From: Clostridia bacterium
GTDB taxonomy: Bacteria; Bacillota_A; Clostridia; Christensenellales; Aristaeellaceae
DNA: 61,083 bases
Assembly: GCA_025997215.1 (NCBI GenBank)
Contig: BNUH01000009.1
Location: 1-61,083, forward strand
Direction: 5' to 3'
Below, in pieces: positions 9,373-19,205 of the stretch. Position 1 is the stretch's first letter, and every line of letters starts with the position of its first letter. The position numbers and the translations under genes were made by a program. Below the pieces are notes generated by a model. It was not told the DNA's origin. It did no database searches and saw nothing but the letters and a program-made list of their open reading frames with translations.

Positions 9373-9415
9373 GGAACCAACCCCTCCGCAGAGGACAAAC
9401 TAAGCCCCGCAGGGA

Positions 9416-11692
9416 TTACTCTTCCTCTTCATAAAACTGCGCTGTATTAATCTCCCGACCGCGTCTGGCGCGCTGCTTCTTGGCGAAGCTGGTGGGATCC
9501 TCACTGCCTAACGAGATCGGCGGCTCGGCCTTAGGACGCAGCGTCCCGGCACGGCGGGTCAGCCGATATTGCCCAGAGCTGCCAGCCTCGGAATCGGGTT
9601 CAGGTTCAAGCTCGGGTGACGACTTGGCTTGCGACACGGGTTCGGGAACGATTTTTAGAGGCGGCGCGTAGCGTTCCGACGCGCGGACGATATCCTTGGG
9701 GTCAATGCGATGCGTATCCTCCGGCTCGAGGTAACGCTCCGCGTCATAACGGCCGCTGTTCAGCGATGGAATCTCCGGCTCTATGACCTCGTCCATGCCG
9801 TCAAAATCATCATAGATCATGCCGGTTGAGACTGGCGCGTATGGATTGTCGCGCGATGGTGTGAATTCGCTGTCGTCATCCTCCGGCAAGTCGTCCGTGC
9901 CTGTGCGTTTCTTGGCGAATGCCTTCGCCAGCACCGGCAAGCCAGCGCCTTTAGCGGCATTCTTCGCGGCGCGCGTGTAATCCCGTCGCGGTGTGCGATC
10001 CAGACGATCGATAACCTCAATCGCGCCAGACCCGGTAACCCGCGAACCACCGCCCGTCGGCCGCGCGGACGGGGCTTTCCTGCGATCCAGCATGAACATT
10101 GCGCCAACTCCGCCCAGTATCAGCACCAGCAATCCCGCTAACACCCACAGCAGTATCCGCCCGAAGTCGTTGGAACCTGGGGTATTCGTCAGGCTGACTG
10201 TGGCCGTCGGGGTTTGCGTGGGCGTCGGCGCGGGCGTGGGCGACATCGTGGGCGTCGGGCTGGGCGTGGGCCTCGGCGCTTGGTAGACTATCGCGGATGT
10301 GTTGGATTCAAACGATTTGGACGTGCCCAGGGTATCCTTGGCCGTGGCCTTGAACATGAATGTGCCGCCCATCAACAGCGTGAATTCCTTCGCGCGCACG
10401 TCCTGCTCGCCCGGTTTCAGCTGCGGGATGGTGTAGACATCCTTGCCATATTCGGATACTACTATGTCCTTGACCGTTTCCTCGCCCGTGTTCTTGACGG
10501 TGACGACAAATATCGCGGTCGCCGGGTCGGTGTAGATCACATCCCGGTCGGATTCGATCGAAATCGACAGACTGATGGGCTTGGCATCCTCGCGGGTTTG
10601 AACCGTTATCTCGTTGGAAGATAGCGAGAGCGGGTTGCCATTCGCGTCACTGCCCGTTATTTCGAATTTGTACGTTCCGGGCGCGGATACCTTTATGGTC
10701 TTAGTCTCTTTATATGTTTTCTTGGAACCTAGGTTGATGTTCTGCGCGACGACACCCAGCGAGGCGTCGGATATCGTTATGTTGGAATAAGCCATGCTGC
10801 CGGAGTTCTTGACCTCGCATGTCAATGTCACCGAGTCGCCGCGGTTGATGATCTCCTTGTTGACGGTCAGCGTGGCTATGATGTCGATCTTGGTCGGCAC
10901 GATCGAGATGATCTTCTCGACCGTTCCCGACACGGCCTTCTCCTGGCCTTCGGGGGTGTAGTAGATGGTGGGCTGGCTCGATACGGTCGCCGCACCCATC
11001 TTGAATGAGAACGACTTGGTCACCTGCGCGCCGACGGCTAGGCTGTCCACGAGCAGATCGTCCTTCTTGACGCCGACGCCCCTGTCCTCGATGTATAGGT
11101 TTTTCAGGTTGACGCCGCCTGTGTTCTCGATGCGGTAATCGATGGTGACTGTCTCGCCCTCCTCGGGATTCGCGGGCGAATATGAACGCTGGACGTTGAT
11201 CTTGTGGTTGATCGGCTTGCTATAAGTAAACCGGGCGGTGATATTCTTGGTGACGGTCTGCACTTGCCCGCTGATCATACGCGGGTACTGCAGCGTGTAT
11301 GTGATCTGCCCGGCGTTCAGCTGATCCTGCGTGACATACCAATCGCCCTGCCATGGATACTGCTGGCCTCTATTCAGCGTCAGCGATCCGCCGGAGCCGA
11401 AGGAGGTCACGCGGTTATTGGCAGGGTCGAACAGCACCAGCGCGCCGGGGATGTCGTCGTCGCCGACGTTGCTGATCTGGATACTCACGTGCACGGATAC
11501 CTGCCCGCTCAGGGTTGCGGGCTGTATCTCTATCCGTGCCGTCACGGGGTCAATGTCGCCGTTGGCTTGCGCGCTGCTAACCCAGGACGGGATAGCGAGC
11601 GCCGCGCCCAGCAGACCAGACAACGCTAGCGCCAGCGTCAATACCAGCGCCGCGCGGAAACGATGGAGCCACTTGCTATACTCAGGTCTCAT
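9416..11692 (-). CDS. Membrane-anchored extracellular protein with CARDB-like repeats
   Basis: Start ATG 11692 (MRPEYSKW..) is favoured by AGGGGAAG just upstream. An in-frame ATG at 11725 lacks one. The 758-residue product has an N-terminal signal or signal-anchor (about residues 14-40), then at least four beta-sandwich repeats of the CARDB/DUF11 type (VTIDYRIENTGGVNLKN, VTLTCEVKNSGSMAYSN, FVVTVKNTGEETVKD). A Thr/Pro-rich linker (PTPSPTPTMSPTP..) follows, then one transmembrane helix (ILLWVLAGLLVLILGG), and a polar cytoplasmic tail of about 200 residues with acidic clusters. It probably projects from the cell surface. The long intracellular tail is unusual for a simple adhesin and could bind a cytoplasmic partner. 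Confidence 0.8.
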   Translation of the reverse strand: MRPEYSKWLHRFRAALVLTLALALSGLLGAALAIPSWVSSAQANGDIDPVTARIEIQPATLSGQVSVHVSIQISNVGDDDIPGALVLFDPANNRVTSFGSGGSLTLNRGQQYPWQGDWYVTQDQLNAGQITYTLQYPRMISGQVQTVTKNITARFTYSKPINHKINVQRSYSPANPEEGETVTIDYRIENTGGVNLKNLYIEDRGVGVKKDDLLVDSLAVGAQVTKSFSFKMGAATVSSQPTIYYTPEGQEKAVSGTVEKIISIVPTKIDIIATLTVNKEIINRGDSVTLTCEVKNSGSMAYSNITISDASLGVVAQNINLGSKKTYKETKTIKVSAPGTYKFEITGSDANGNPLSLSSNEITVQTREDAKPISLSISIESDRDVIYTDPATAIFVVTVKNTGEETVKDIVVSEYGKDVYTIPQLKPGEQDVRAKEFTLLMGGTFMFKATAKDTLGTSKSFESNTSAIVYQAPRPTPSPTPTMSPTPAPTPTQTPTATVSLTNTPGSNDFGRILLWVLAGLLVLILGGVGAMFMLDRRKAPSARPTGGGSRVTGSGAIEVIDRLDRTPRRDYTRAAKNAAKGAGLPVLAKAFAKKRTGTDDLPEDDDSEFTPSRDNPYAPVSTGMIYDDFDGMDEVIEPEIPSLNSGRYDAERYLEPEDTHRIDPKDIVRASERYAPPLKIVPEPVSQAKSSPELEPEPDSEAGSSGQYRLTRRAGTLRPKAEPPISLGSEDPTSFAKKQRARRGREINTAQFYEEEE

Positions 11693-11892
11693 GTCAACTT
11701 CCCCTCGCATGCGAACCTTAGACATTTAGAAATTGTTTTCAGTCATCGATATAACGAATGAACCGCCCTGAACCCGTCCGAAGCGTAAGCGATTTCGCGG
11801 TAAAAAACAAGAGTCCAGCAGATTTATTATATCCAATTCGACCAAATCCGCCATGAATTGGTTTGGATTGGTTTGAATCTTATCAGATTATG

Positions 11893-13581
11893 TTAAAACG
11901 GCGCGTCGTCCTCCAGCACCTCCACGTTTTCCCTGGAGAATAGGTTGAATACCTGCTGCTGTATGTCGGGCTTAGGGGCAACCGCCGTGACTGCCGCCGA
12001 GGACTCGACGTTCAGGCGCAGCTTGACGCCGAACGCTTGCTCCAGCGCGGACTCGATGGCCGTGACATTCGCCGGGCTTTTTACATAATCGGCGTGGATG
12101 GTTTTGTCCGCGTCGAATCGGATCGTCGCCGCGCCGTCAGCGACGCCCGCGAATTGTCCCTGCCGCAGCTGTGCCATCAGCCCAGGCTTGGCGCGCATGA
12201 TCAGGTCGACGGTTTTGGTCCAGAGCTTTTTTGGATCGGCGGAAGGGGAAGGGGTGGCGGGAGCGGCGACGGCAGCGGCAGCGGGGATTATGGCGGGGGC
12301 TTTGTCGGGGATTGCGTTGTGGATAACGGTTGTGACAACAGTTGGAGTAATGCTGGGGACAGCTTCTATTTTCACCCCGGCTAGCTGGCGTTCGAGCGCG
12401 TCCACACGCGCGGCCAGTTCATCCAAACGCAGCGCGTCGTCCGGCAGACACGCGCGCAGCAACGCCGCTTCTAGCGTCATGCGTGGGTTCGCGTTCCACT
12501 TATTCGTTTGAGCAGACGCTGCGAATAGATCCAGCAGACGCAGCAGGTTATCCAGCTTGAATTGTCCGGCTTGGGCGCGGTAACGCTCCGCCGTCTCGCT
12601 GGTGACTGCTAGCATGCGCGGCAGTTCGTCGCCTACGCTTTGGGCCATCAATAGGGCGCGGACATGTTCCGCTAAATTCTGCGCGAATTCCTGCGGATCA
12701 AGGCCTTGCAGGAACGCGTCGTTCACGATGCGCAGCGCGGCGCCCGCGTCCTTTCGCGCGCACGTATCCGTCAGGCTGAATAATGCCGCCGGATCCGCCG
12801 CGCCCAGTACGGTGCGGACGTGATCCTCGGTGATCGTGCCCGTGTTCGTCGCGCGGCAAACGTCCAACAGGCTTAACGCGTCGCGCATGCCGCCCTCGGC
12901 CGCGCGTGCGATCAGCCACAGCGCGCCTTCCTCAACGGGTATGCCGTGAGTTTGCGCGACCAGGGCCAGCCGATCCACGATCAGGCGCGGCTCGATCCGG
13001 TGGAACGCGTACCATTGGCAGCGCGAGAGGATCGTCTCGGGCAGCTTATTCGGTTCGGTGGTGGCCAGGATGAATACGATATGACCGGGCGGTTCCTCCA
13101 GCGTCTTGAGCAGTGCGTTGAACGCGTGCCGGCTCAACATGTGCACCTCGTCGATGATGTAAACCCGCCGCCGCGCGGTCACGGGCGGATACATCACGCG
13201 GTCGAGTATGTCGCGCATGTGCTCGACCTGGGTGTTGCTGGCCGCGTCGATCTCCAGCACGTCCATCGCGTCCTCGCGCGCCAGCGCCTCGCATACCGCG
13301 CAGTGCCCGCAGGGTTCGCCGTCGTCCGGCTGCAGGCAGTTGATCGCGCGCGCGAATATTCGCGCCGTCGAGGTCTTGCCCGTGCCCCTCGGCCCGGAGA
13401 ATAAATACGCGTGAGTAAAAGTCGCGTCGCGCACTTGAGCGCGCAGCGCGGAAGTCACCGCCTCCTGACCTACTTGGTCCTGGAAACGCTTAGAACGCCA
13501 CTGGCGGTACAGCGCGATCGAGTGCGGCTCGGCGCGCGGATTGGAACCATTGGAACCATCGGTATCAGGCATCGGCGACAT
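11893..13581 (-). CDS. dnaX: DNA polymerase III subunit gamma/tau
   Basis: DnaX is the motor of the clamp loader that places the sliding clamp on primed DNA. It has Walker A GPRGTGKTS, the zinc-binding cysteines C..CGHCAVC, Walker B YIIDEVHML, sensor 1 (FILATTEPNKLPETILSRC) and sensor 2 (GGMRDALSLLD). After about residue 370 comes an Ala/Pro-rich linker (IPAAAAVAAPATPSPSADP) and a tau-like C-terminal domain ending LEDDAPF. Length, 562, is normal. The usual downstream partners ybaB and recR are absent. The downstream gene is the CARDB-like surface protein, 200 bases away. Extra N-terminal residues (MSPMPDTDGSNGSN..) may mean the true start is slightly internal. Confidence 0.95.
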   Translation of the reverse strand: MSPMPDTDGSNGSNPRAEPHSIALYRQWRSKRFQDQVGQEAVTSALRAQVRDATFTHAYLFSGPRGTGKTSTARIFARAINCLQPDDGEPCGHCAVCEALAREDAMDVLEIDAASNTQVEHMRDILDRVMYPPVTARRRVYIIDEVHMLSRHAFNALLKTLEEPPGHIVFILATTEPNKLPETILSRCQWYAFHRIEPRLIVDRLALVAQTHGIPVEEGALWLIARAAEGGMRDALSLLDVCRATNTGTITEDHVRTVLGAADPAALFSLTDTCARKDAGAALRIVNDAFLQGLDPQEFAQNLAEHVRALLMAQSVGDELPRMLAVTSETAERYRAQAGQFKLDNLLRLLDLFAASAQTNKWNANPRMTLEAALLRACLPDDALRLDELAARVDALERQLAGVKIEAVPSITPTVVTTVIHNAIPDKAPAIIPAAAAVAAPATPSPSADPKKLWTKTVDLIMRAKPGLMAQLRQGQFAGVADGAATIRFDADKTIHADYVKSPANVTAIESALEQAFGVKLRLNVESSAAVTAVAPKPDIQQQVFNLFSRENVEVLEDDAPF

Positions 13582-13739
13582 CCTTTGCGGGTTGAATGGA
13601 ATTTTGTATTAACCAAATATAAAACGAGTCATCTTGTCTGATTCCGCGTGGATGTAAAAAATTCCTGCCGATTTCAATAAAATCCCATCCGGCCGGGAAT
13701 GCTGTAAGCGGAGTGGATTATAACGCCGGAGGTATGCGA

Positions 13740-15236
13740 ATGAAAGAGTTTGCGGATTGGGTGGCGGAGCAGGTGAAGAGGATTCCGCGCTGGGCACGCT
13801 GGGCGGCGTTGGGCGCGGTCGGCCTGATCATTGCCGCCGAACTGGTGTTCGGTTGGGGACTGCCCGCGCCGCGTCTTGATATCCCCACGCTCACCGCTGA
13901 AACCCAGGCCCGCCGTCTCACCGCCTCCGGCGAAGGCACGGTCGCGCCATTTGAGCGCGGCGTTGTAACCGCGTCCGCAGCGGGCACGGTACAGATGTCA
14001 TTTTTTAACGCGGGCGACGTGGTTCGAAAGGGCGACCTCATCCTGCTGCTGGAAAATGCCGACGCCAGCCGCGCCGCCGCGGAATCCAACCGCGCGCTGG
14101 ACGCGGCCAAGGCCGCCGTCGCACCAGCGCTGGCTAACGCGCCGTCGGAGGTAATCATCTCGCCCGTGTCGGGGCGCATCATAACCATGCGCGGCGCGGC
14201 TGGCGACACGATCCAAAGCGGCGCGTACGCGCGCATCGCTGTGAGTGGCGCGATGGCCGTCGTCCTGTCCGACGACAGGCTGGCCGTGGCCGTCGGCGAG
14301 ACAGTCCGCGTCGAATCCGACACACCAACCGGATCCATCGAAACCGAAGGCATCGTAACCGAGCGGGAGATGGGTGTGGCGCGCATCGTTATAACAGACG
14401 CACGATTTGTTGAAAACCAAGGCGTACGCGTATTCGATCCCGATGGGAACCTGGCCGGAACGGGAACGCTCACCGCCGACGAAACCGCCGTGGTCTGGGG
14501 CGTGAGCGGCGTCATCCGTACCGCGCATAAGGTCACGGGCGATTGGATCGATGCGGGTCAGCCCTTATTCACACTGGAAGGCCCGCTCTCGCTGCCCGGT
14601 TATGAAACCCAGATGCAGACCATCGAAGCCGCCGCCCGAGACGCCGCCGCAGCCCAAGGAGCCGTCGAGGCGTTGTCCATCTACGCGCCTGCCGACGGTA
14701 TCCTGAATAATTTAACCGTGCGGACGGGTTCGAACGTGCGCTCGGGCGAGGCGCTGGCGTTGCTGACCGACAGGGATTCGCGGCTGGTCGTGCTGCCCGT
14801 TTCATCCAATTGGTTGGACATAATTAAACCTGGCCAGAACGCGACGGTCAGCGCTGCGGGCGTGCTGTATGTCGGCGCGGTGGAATCCGTCACCCAAACG
14901 GCCGTCAGCGTCTCGCTGCCCCTGGCCGCGCCGCAGGATGCCGAGGCCTCCGTGATCATCGATACGGGTATTGAGCGCGAGGCAATCTGGGTGCCCGCGT
15001 CGGCGATCCACACGAACCCGGACGGTTCCGCGTACGTCCTGCGCGCGCCCGACCCGGACGAACTGCCCTACGCCTGGCTCAAGGGACCGATCGGGCGGCT
15101 CTTCAGGCCGACGGATGAGAATATTGTCGAATCACTGGCCGCGCAGCTTAAAACTTCAGTAACCATCGGCATAACGGTGGATGGGATGACGGAGATAGTC
15201 GGCGGCGTGAGGCTGGGCAGTGGAATTATGTACTAA
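13740..15236 (+). CDS. HlyD/RND-type membrane-fusion (adaptor) protein
   Basis: ATG 13740 follows GGAGG at 13728-13732 and gives MKEFADW. The product (498 aa) has one N-terminal membrane helix (about residues 22-45), followed by the split biotinyl-lipoyl fold and beta-barrel of periplasmic adaptor proteins: ASGEGTVAPFERGVV..AGTVQMSFFNAGDVVRKGDLILLLEN, a short helical hairpin rich in Ala, and a second lipoyl half (YAPADGILNNLTVRTGSNVRSGEALALL). In Gram-positives such proteins partner MacB-like ABC exporters or help export of peptides. No transporter gene lies next to it, so the partner is unknown. It is transcribed away from dnaX and ends at a strong bidirectional terminator. Confidence 0.82.
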   Translation: MKEFADWVAEQVKRIPRWARWAALGAVGLIIAAELVFGWGLPAPRLDIPTLTAETQARRLTASGEGTVAPFERGVVTASAAGTVQMSFFNAGDVVRKGDLILLLENADASRAAAESNRALDAAKAAVAPALANAPSEVIISPVSGRIITMRGAAGDTIQSGAYARIAVSGAMAVVLSDDRLAVAVGETVRVESDTPTGSIETEGIVTEREMGVARIVITDARFVENQGVRVFDPDGNLAGTGTLTADETAVVWGVSGVIRTAHKVTGDWIDAGQPLFTLEGPLSLPGYETQMQTIEAAARDAAAAQGAVEALSIYAPADGILNNLTVRTGSNVRSGEALALLTDRDSRLVVLPVSSNWLDIIKPGQNATVSAAGVLYVGAVESVTQTAVSVSLPLAAPQDAEASVIIDTGIEREAIWVPASAIHTNPDGSAYVLRAPDPDELPYAWLKGPIGRLFRPTDENIVESLAAQLKTSVTIGITVDGMTEIVGGVRLGSGIMY

Positions 15237-15270
15237 TAATCTGTTGGCAATTGTGCAAGTTTAACAAACA

Positions 15271-15294
15271 AAAGGGGCGCTTGCGCGCCCCTTT
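15271..15294. terminator. Bidirectional rho-independent terminator
   Basis: AAAGGGGCGC and GCGCCCCTTT form a perfect 10-bp stem around TTGC. A/T-rich ends on both sides let it serve both the HlyD-like gene (plus) and the collagen-like gene (minus), which converge here. Confidence 0.85.
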
Positions 15295-15315
15295 ACCGTT
15301 CCGAGAGTTAGGAGT

Positions 15316-18228
15316 TTACTCGATCACGCCGGAGTCACAGGCATAGCTGTCGCCCGCGTCTTCGTACGCTTCTTCATAAACTTCCTCATAGACCGGTTCT
15401 TCCACATACGCTTCCTCTTCGTCGGCGTAATAGGTTTCGTCGACATACTCTTCGACCGGCTCTTCTTCGATGATCTCTTCCACGATATCCTCTTCGATAT
15501 ACGCGTCGCCCTCATCGTAGGATTCCTCGGCATAGCTGTCGTCTACAGACTCGGTCTCGTCGCTCTCGTCGTCATAGGCATACAGTTCCTTGATGGTCAG
15601 GAAGGCATTCATGCAGGAATGGGCGCAGGTGGACGGACTGACCGTGAACGGCGTACCGCAGGTACGCAGCCCCAGGCTGATCTGCTCATCCGAATCCAAC
15701 TCCAGAATGAACTTGCCATTATACCCGGCCTCCAGCGGATACCCGTCACGCACGCCGATCAAATGGTTGACGCACGCACCTGGTACCAACTCGTGGTTGC
15801 GCAGGAGGGCCAGCTCGACCTCATGGGCCGTTTCCATACCCACCAGCGTGGTGCCGTATTCGACCTCATAGATCCCGTGATGCGGGATGATGAGGCTGCT
15901 GTTTCCATCATACCCTACCAGGAACAGCGGGAAGATGGACGGCATTTCGAATTCGAACACTTCGGAACAGGACGGGATTTGCAGGACCTTATCGACGGTG
16001 CTGTACATTCCGCCGAAGGCCAGCTTCGGTGTGTGCACGACGGTGGTAACACCGGCAACGCCTGCCGGGCCGATATCGCCGCGCTCGCCCTTTTCGCCGC
16101 GCTCACCACGCGGACCTTGCGGTCCGATAGCGCCGTCGCGTCCATCGATGCCATCGCGTCCATTGATACCGTCGATGCCATTGATGCCGTCGATGCCATC
16201 GCGTCCGTTGATACCGTCGTTGCCACGGGCACCAGTAGCCCCTGTCGCGCCGGTATCGCCTTTTTCACCCTTGAGGCCTTGCGGTCCTTGGGCTCCAGTT
16301 GCTCCGGTTGCGCCGCGAGCGCCGACGGGTCCTTGCGGTCCCTGTGCGCCGGGCAGTCCGGCCGGGCCGCGGGCTCCGGCAACACCGGGCAGTCCGCGCG
16401 GGCCGGGAGCGCCTTGCGGTCCCTGAGCGCCGTTGGCTCCGTTGGTTCCATTGGTTCCGTTCTCACCGCGATCGCCCTTGGGTCCTTGCGGGCCCATGGC
16501 TCCGGTCGCGCCTGTGGCTCCACGTGCGCCTGCGGGTCCTTGCGCGCCATGGGCTCCGGCAGCGCCGGTTGCGCCTGTGGCACCACGCGGGCCGACGGGC
16601 CCTTGCGGTCCAGTCGCGCCACGCGGGCCGACGGCTCCGGTAGCTCCGGTCGCGCCACGCGCGCCAGCGGCTCCCGTATCACCCTTGTCGCCCTTGGCAC
16701 CGATGGGCCCGGCTTGACCGACGATGCTGACACCAGCAGGGCCGATTGCGCCTTGTGGTCCAACCGCGCCGCGCGGACCGACTGCGCCTGTGTCGCCTTT
16801 TTCACCCTTGAGGCCTTGCGCGCCTGTGGCACCAGTGGCTCCACGCGGGCCGACGGCTCCGGTCGCTCCGGTCGCGCCAGTGGCTCCACGCGGGCCGACG
16901 GCTCCAGTGGCTCCGGTCGCACCGCGCGGACCGACGGCTCCGGTATCGCCTTTGTCACCCTTCGGGCCTTGAGCGCCATTGAGTCCGTTCGCGCCAGCGG
17001 CTCCGCGAGCGCCGACGGGTCCTTGCGGTCCCTGAGCGCCAGTAGCCCCGGTCGCGCCGCGCGCGCCGACTGCTCCCTGTGCTCCGGTGGCTCCGGTCGC
17101 TCCACGCGCGCCGACGGGCCCTTGCGGTCCCTGTGCGCCCGTTGCGCCTGTGGCTCCACGCGGGCCGACTGCACCGTTGGCACCGTTGGCTCCGTTTTCT
17201 CCTTTGTCACCCTTCTCACCCCTGAGGCCTTGCGCTCCGGTGGCTCCGGTGGCTCCACGCGGGCCTACGGCACCTTGCGGGCCTTGGGCTCCTGTGGCTC
17301 CGGTCGCACCACGCGGACCGACGGCGCCGTTTTCACCTCTGTCGCCCTTGGGACCTTGCGCTCCCACAGCTCCAGTGGCTCCGGTCGCACCACGCGGACC
17401 GACGGCTCCGGTATCGCCTTTGTCACCTTTCGCTCCCGTGGCTCCGGTTGCGCCAGTGGCACCACGCGGGCCTACCGGACCTTGCGGGCCGGCCGCTCCA
17501 CGCGCGCCAACGGCTCCGGTCGCGCCAGTCGCGCCGCGCGCGCCAGCAGGACCAGCGGGGCCTTGCGCTCCCGTAGCGCCAGTCGCGCCGATGGCGCCGG
17601 TCGCTCCACGCGGGCCGACGGCTCCGTTTTCGCCGCGATCACCCTTGGGGCCTTGCGCTCCGTTAGCACCGATTGCGCCAGTCGCGCCGCGCGCGCCTAC
17701 CGGACCTTGCGGGCCAACAGCGCCACGCGCGCCAACAGCGCCAGTCGCGCCAGTGGCACCACGCGGGCCAACGGCTCCGGTCGCTCCGGTCGCGCCAGTC
17801 GCGCCACGCGGACCGACGGCTCCATTTTCACCGCGCTCGCCGTGGAGACCTTGCGGTCCCTGGGCACCGGTGGCTCCGGTCGCACCGCGGGGGCCGATGG
17901 CTCCCTGGGCGCCGGTGGCTCCGGTCGCTCCGCGAGGGCCGATGGCTCCCTGGGCGCCGGTGGCTCCGGTCGCACCGCGAGGGCCGATGGCTCCCTGGGC
18001 GCCGGTGGCTCCGGTCGCTCCGCGGGGGCCTACCGCTCCCGTGGCTCCGGCTACGCCAGCTGGTCCACGCACGATCAACGCAGCGTCCATTACTTCAACT
18101 TGATCCGCACATACCGCTACGATTTCGTCAGCGTTTTCAGACGCACGCATATCGCGCAGAGCAGCCGTGTTCAGGTTGGTGCCGGAATACACGCGCCGAT
18201 TGCAATTAGCTTTATTTTGAATAGGCAT
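15316..18228 (-). CDS. Collagen-like triple-helix repeat protein with acidic tail (candidate spore surface protein)
   Basis: A 970-residue protein with a strong site (AGGAGG, 7 bases before ATG 18228). Residues 1-58 are a polar head with no signal peptide. About residues 59-727 are unbroken Gly-X-Y triplets dominated by [11 protein letters not shown], with scattered KGD/RGE triplets and an Asp/Ile-rich block ([10 protein letters not shown]). Residues 728-885 resemble the globular BclA-type C-terminal domain ([23 protein letters not shown]). The last 85 residues are extremely rich in Glu, Asp and Tyr. Absence of a signal peptide, together with a BclA-like head and stalk, fits assembly from the mother cell onto a spore. 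The acidic tyrosine-rich tail after the globular domain is not usual for BclA. Confidence 0.88.
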   Translation of the reverse strand: MPIQNKANCNRRVYSGTNLNTAALRDMRASENADEIVAVCADQVEVMDAALIVRGPAGVAGATGAVGPRGATGATGAQGAIGPRGATGATGAQGAIGPRGATGATGAQGAIGPRGATGATGAQGPQGLHGERGENGAVGPRGATGATGATGAVGPRGATGATGAVGARGAVGPQGPVGARGATGAIGANGAQGPKGDRGENGAVGPRGATGAIGATGATGAQGPAGPAGARGATGATGAVGARGAAGPQGPVGPRGATGATGATGAKGDKGDTGAVGPRGATGATGAVGAQGPKGDRGENGAVGPRGATGATGAQGPQGAVGPRGATGATGAQGLRGEKGDKGENGANGANGAVGPRGATGATGAQGPQGPVGARGATGATGAQGAVGARGATGATGAQGPQGPVGARGAAGANGLNGAQGPKGDKGDTGAVGPRGATGATGAVGPRGATGATGATGAVGPRGATGATGAQGLKGEKGDTGAVGPRGAVGPQGAIGPAGVSIVGQAGPIGAKGDKGDTGAAGARGATGATGAVGPRGATGPQGPVGPRGATGATGAAGAHGAQGPAGARGATGATGAMGPQGPKGDRGENGTNGTNGANGAQGPQGAPGPRGLPGVAGARGPAGLPGAQGPQGPVGARGATGATGAQGPQGLKGEKGDTGATGATGARGNDGINGRDGIDGINGIDGINGRDGIDGRDGAIGPQGPRGERGEKGERGDIGPAGVAGVTTVVHTPKLAFGGMYSTVDKVLQIPSCSEVFEFEMPSIFPLFLVGYDGNSSLIIPHHGIYEVEYGTTLVGMETAHEVELALLRNHELVPGACVNHLIGVRDGYPLEAGYNGKFILELDSDEQISLGLRTCGTPFTVSPSTCAHSCMNAFLTIKELYAYDDESDETESVDDSYAEESYDEGDAYIEEDIVEEIIEEEPVEEYVDETYYADEEEAYVEEPVYEEVYEEAYEDAGDSYACDSGVIE

Positions 18229-18595
18229 TTATTGATCCTCCTGATATTGTTGGGGTTTAGGATCTCTTCCCCGATGACGCTGGCTGTGGTTTAAGAGGGG
18301 CCGCAAAGGCTGCATCATACCGGATAAGCGGTCAGCCATATGCCGCGGACGCCGTCCCACACACACAGGGCGCCAGGTCGCGGCTGTTACGCACATGACG
18401 TACCTGCCGCGATAAATTATATGATAGTTGAATTGTTATGACGGGTGATGATTGTTAACCTGGGAGGCGCGCGCCTCACGGAGGATGTGAGGCACGGCTA
18501 CTATATCTTACGCGGACGTGCATGAATTGTGACTGTGTTTTAGGAAATATGTGTGGGTGTGTTGATGGGTAATACGGTTCGTGATAAATAAAGAA
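18229..18595. other. Intergenic region upstream of the collagen-like gene
   Basis: About 370 bases with no supportable gene. It holds the ribosome site of the collagen-like gene, a possible promoter on the minus strand (18416-18442) and a small inverted repeat around GGCGCGCGCC near 18468. A long untranslated leader of roughly 180 bases is implied if the promoter is real. Confidence 0.5.
18416..18442 (-). promoter_or_regulatory. Possible promoter of the collagen-like gene (sigma-E/K-like)
   Basis: Read on the minus strand, GTCATA (18437-18442) is followed after 13 bases by CATATAAT (18416-18423). That resembles the GTCATA..CATA pattern of mother-cell sigma factors at least as well as a sigma-A promoter, since no TTGACA-like box lies 17 bases upstream of TATAAT. 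It is tentative, but it would fit a late sporulation gene. Confidence 0.35.
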
Positions 18596-18622
18596 TAGGG
18601 GCGGATTTTGAATCCGCCCCTA
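18596..18622. terminator. Perfect 12-bp terminator hairpin downstream of pgsA
   Basis: TAGGGGCGGATT and AATCCGCCCCTA pair perfectly around TTG. On the minus strand it is followed by TTCTTTATTT, so it terminates the operon that ends with pgsA. Confidence 0.85.
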
Positions 18623-18654
18623 GCTTATTTATAATAATATATCGTTTATGGAAG

Positions 18655-19203
18655 TCAACTCGCGTTTGTTTTGATGCTCTTGTACGCCACTACCGCGTAC
18701 CATCCCAGCGCGGCCAAGGTCAGCGCACACGCGGCGCACTGCAGCGCGAAGTCTATCGGCGCGGTATACTCGTGAAAGAACGTGGCCGCGATTGCCGCCA
18801 GGAATGCCGCCGTCGCAGCTTTACCTATGGGCAGCGCTTGAATCACAATCCCCTTGCGCAGCAAAATCAGCCCGCCGATGACCATCAGCGACTCCTTCAC
18901 CGCCACGATGATCAGCAGCCACCACGGTGCCCAGCCGCGCGCGGCCAGGCATACTAGCGCGGCGCAGACCATCAGCTTGTCGGCGATGGGGTCGAGCAGC
19001 TTGCCCAGCCATGTGATCTGATTGCGGGTGCGGGCGAAGTATCCGTCCAGCATGTCGGTCAGCCCGGCCAGCGCGAATACGCCCAGCGCGAACCAGAAGT
19101 ATCCGGCAAAGAACAGCCAAATGAAAACGCCTATCAGGACAATCCTCAACGAAGTCAATATATTAGGCAGGTTAATGAATTCTCTCACATTATTATCAGC
19201 CAT
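18655..19203 (-). CDS. pgsA: CDP-diacylglycerol-glycerol-3-phosphate 3-phosphatidyltransferase
   Basis: PgsA makes phosphatidylglycerophosphate, the committed step to phosphatidylglycerol and cardiolipin. The CDP-alcohol phosphotransferase signature is complete: D53-G54-x2-A57-R58-x8-G67-x3-D71-x3-D75, inside a protein of several transmembrane helices and normal length (182). The N-terminal NLPNILTSLRIVLI is typical. It lies two bases after the glycosyltransferase stop with GGAG in front, so it is the last gene of a three-gene minus-strand unit that ends at the terminator at 18596-18622. Confidence 0.94.
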   Translation of the reverse strand: MADNNVREFINLPNILTSLRIVLIGVFIWLFFAGYFWFALGVFALAGLTDMLDGYFARTRNQITWLGKLLDPIADKLMVCAALVCLAARGWAPWWLLIIVAVKESLMVIGGLILLRKGIVIQALPIGKAATAAFLAAIAATFFHEYTAPIDFALQCAACALTLAALGWYAVVAYKSIKTNAS

Positions 19204-19205
19204 AA

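Noticed and set aside
15900..18060. Regular short repeats that could be mistaken for a CRISPR array or tandem-repeat DNA
   Set aside because: The period follows coding triplets of a collagen protein, repeats run continuously and no unique spacers exist.
15619..18294. An 891-codon plus-strand frame opposite the collagen-like gene, and other long frames there
   Set aside because: They arise because nine-base repeats of the Gly-X-Y codons contain no stop in several frames. They lack ribosome sites and read as Ala/Pro/Arg/Ser repeats.
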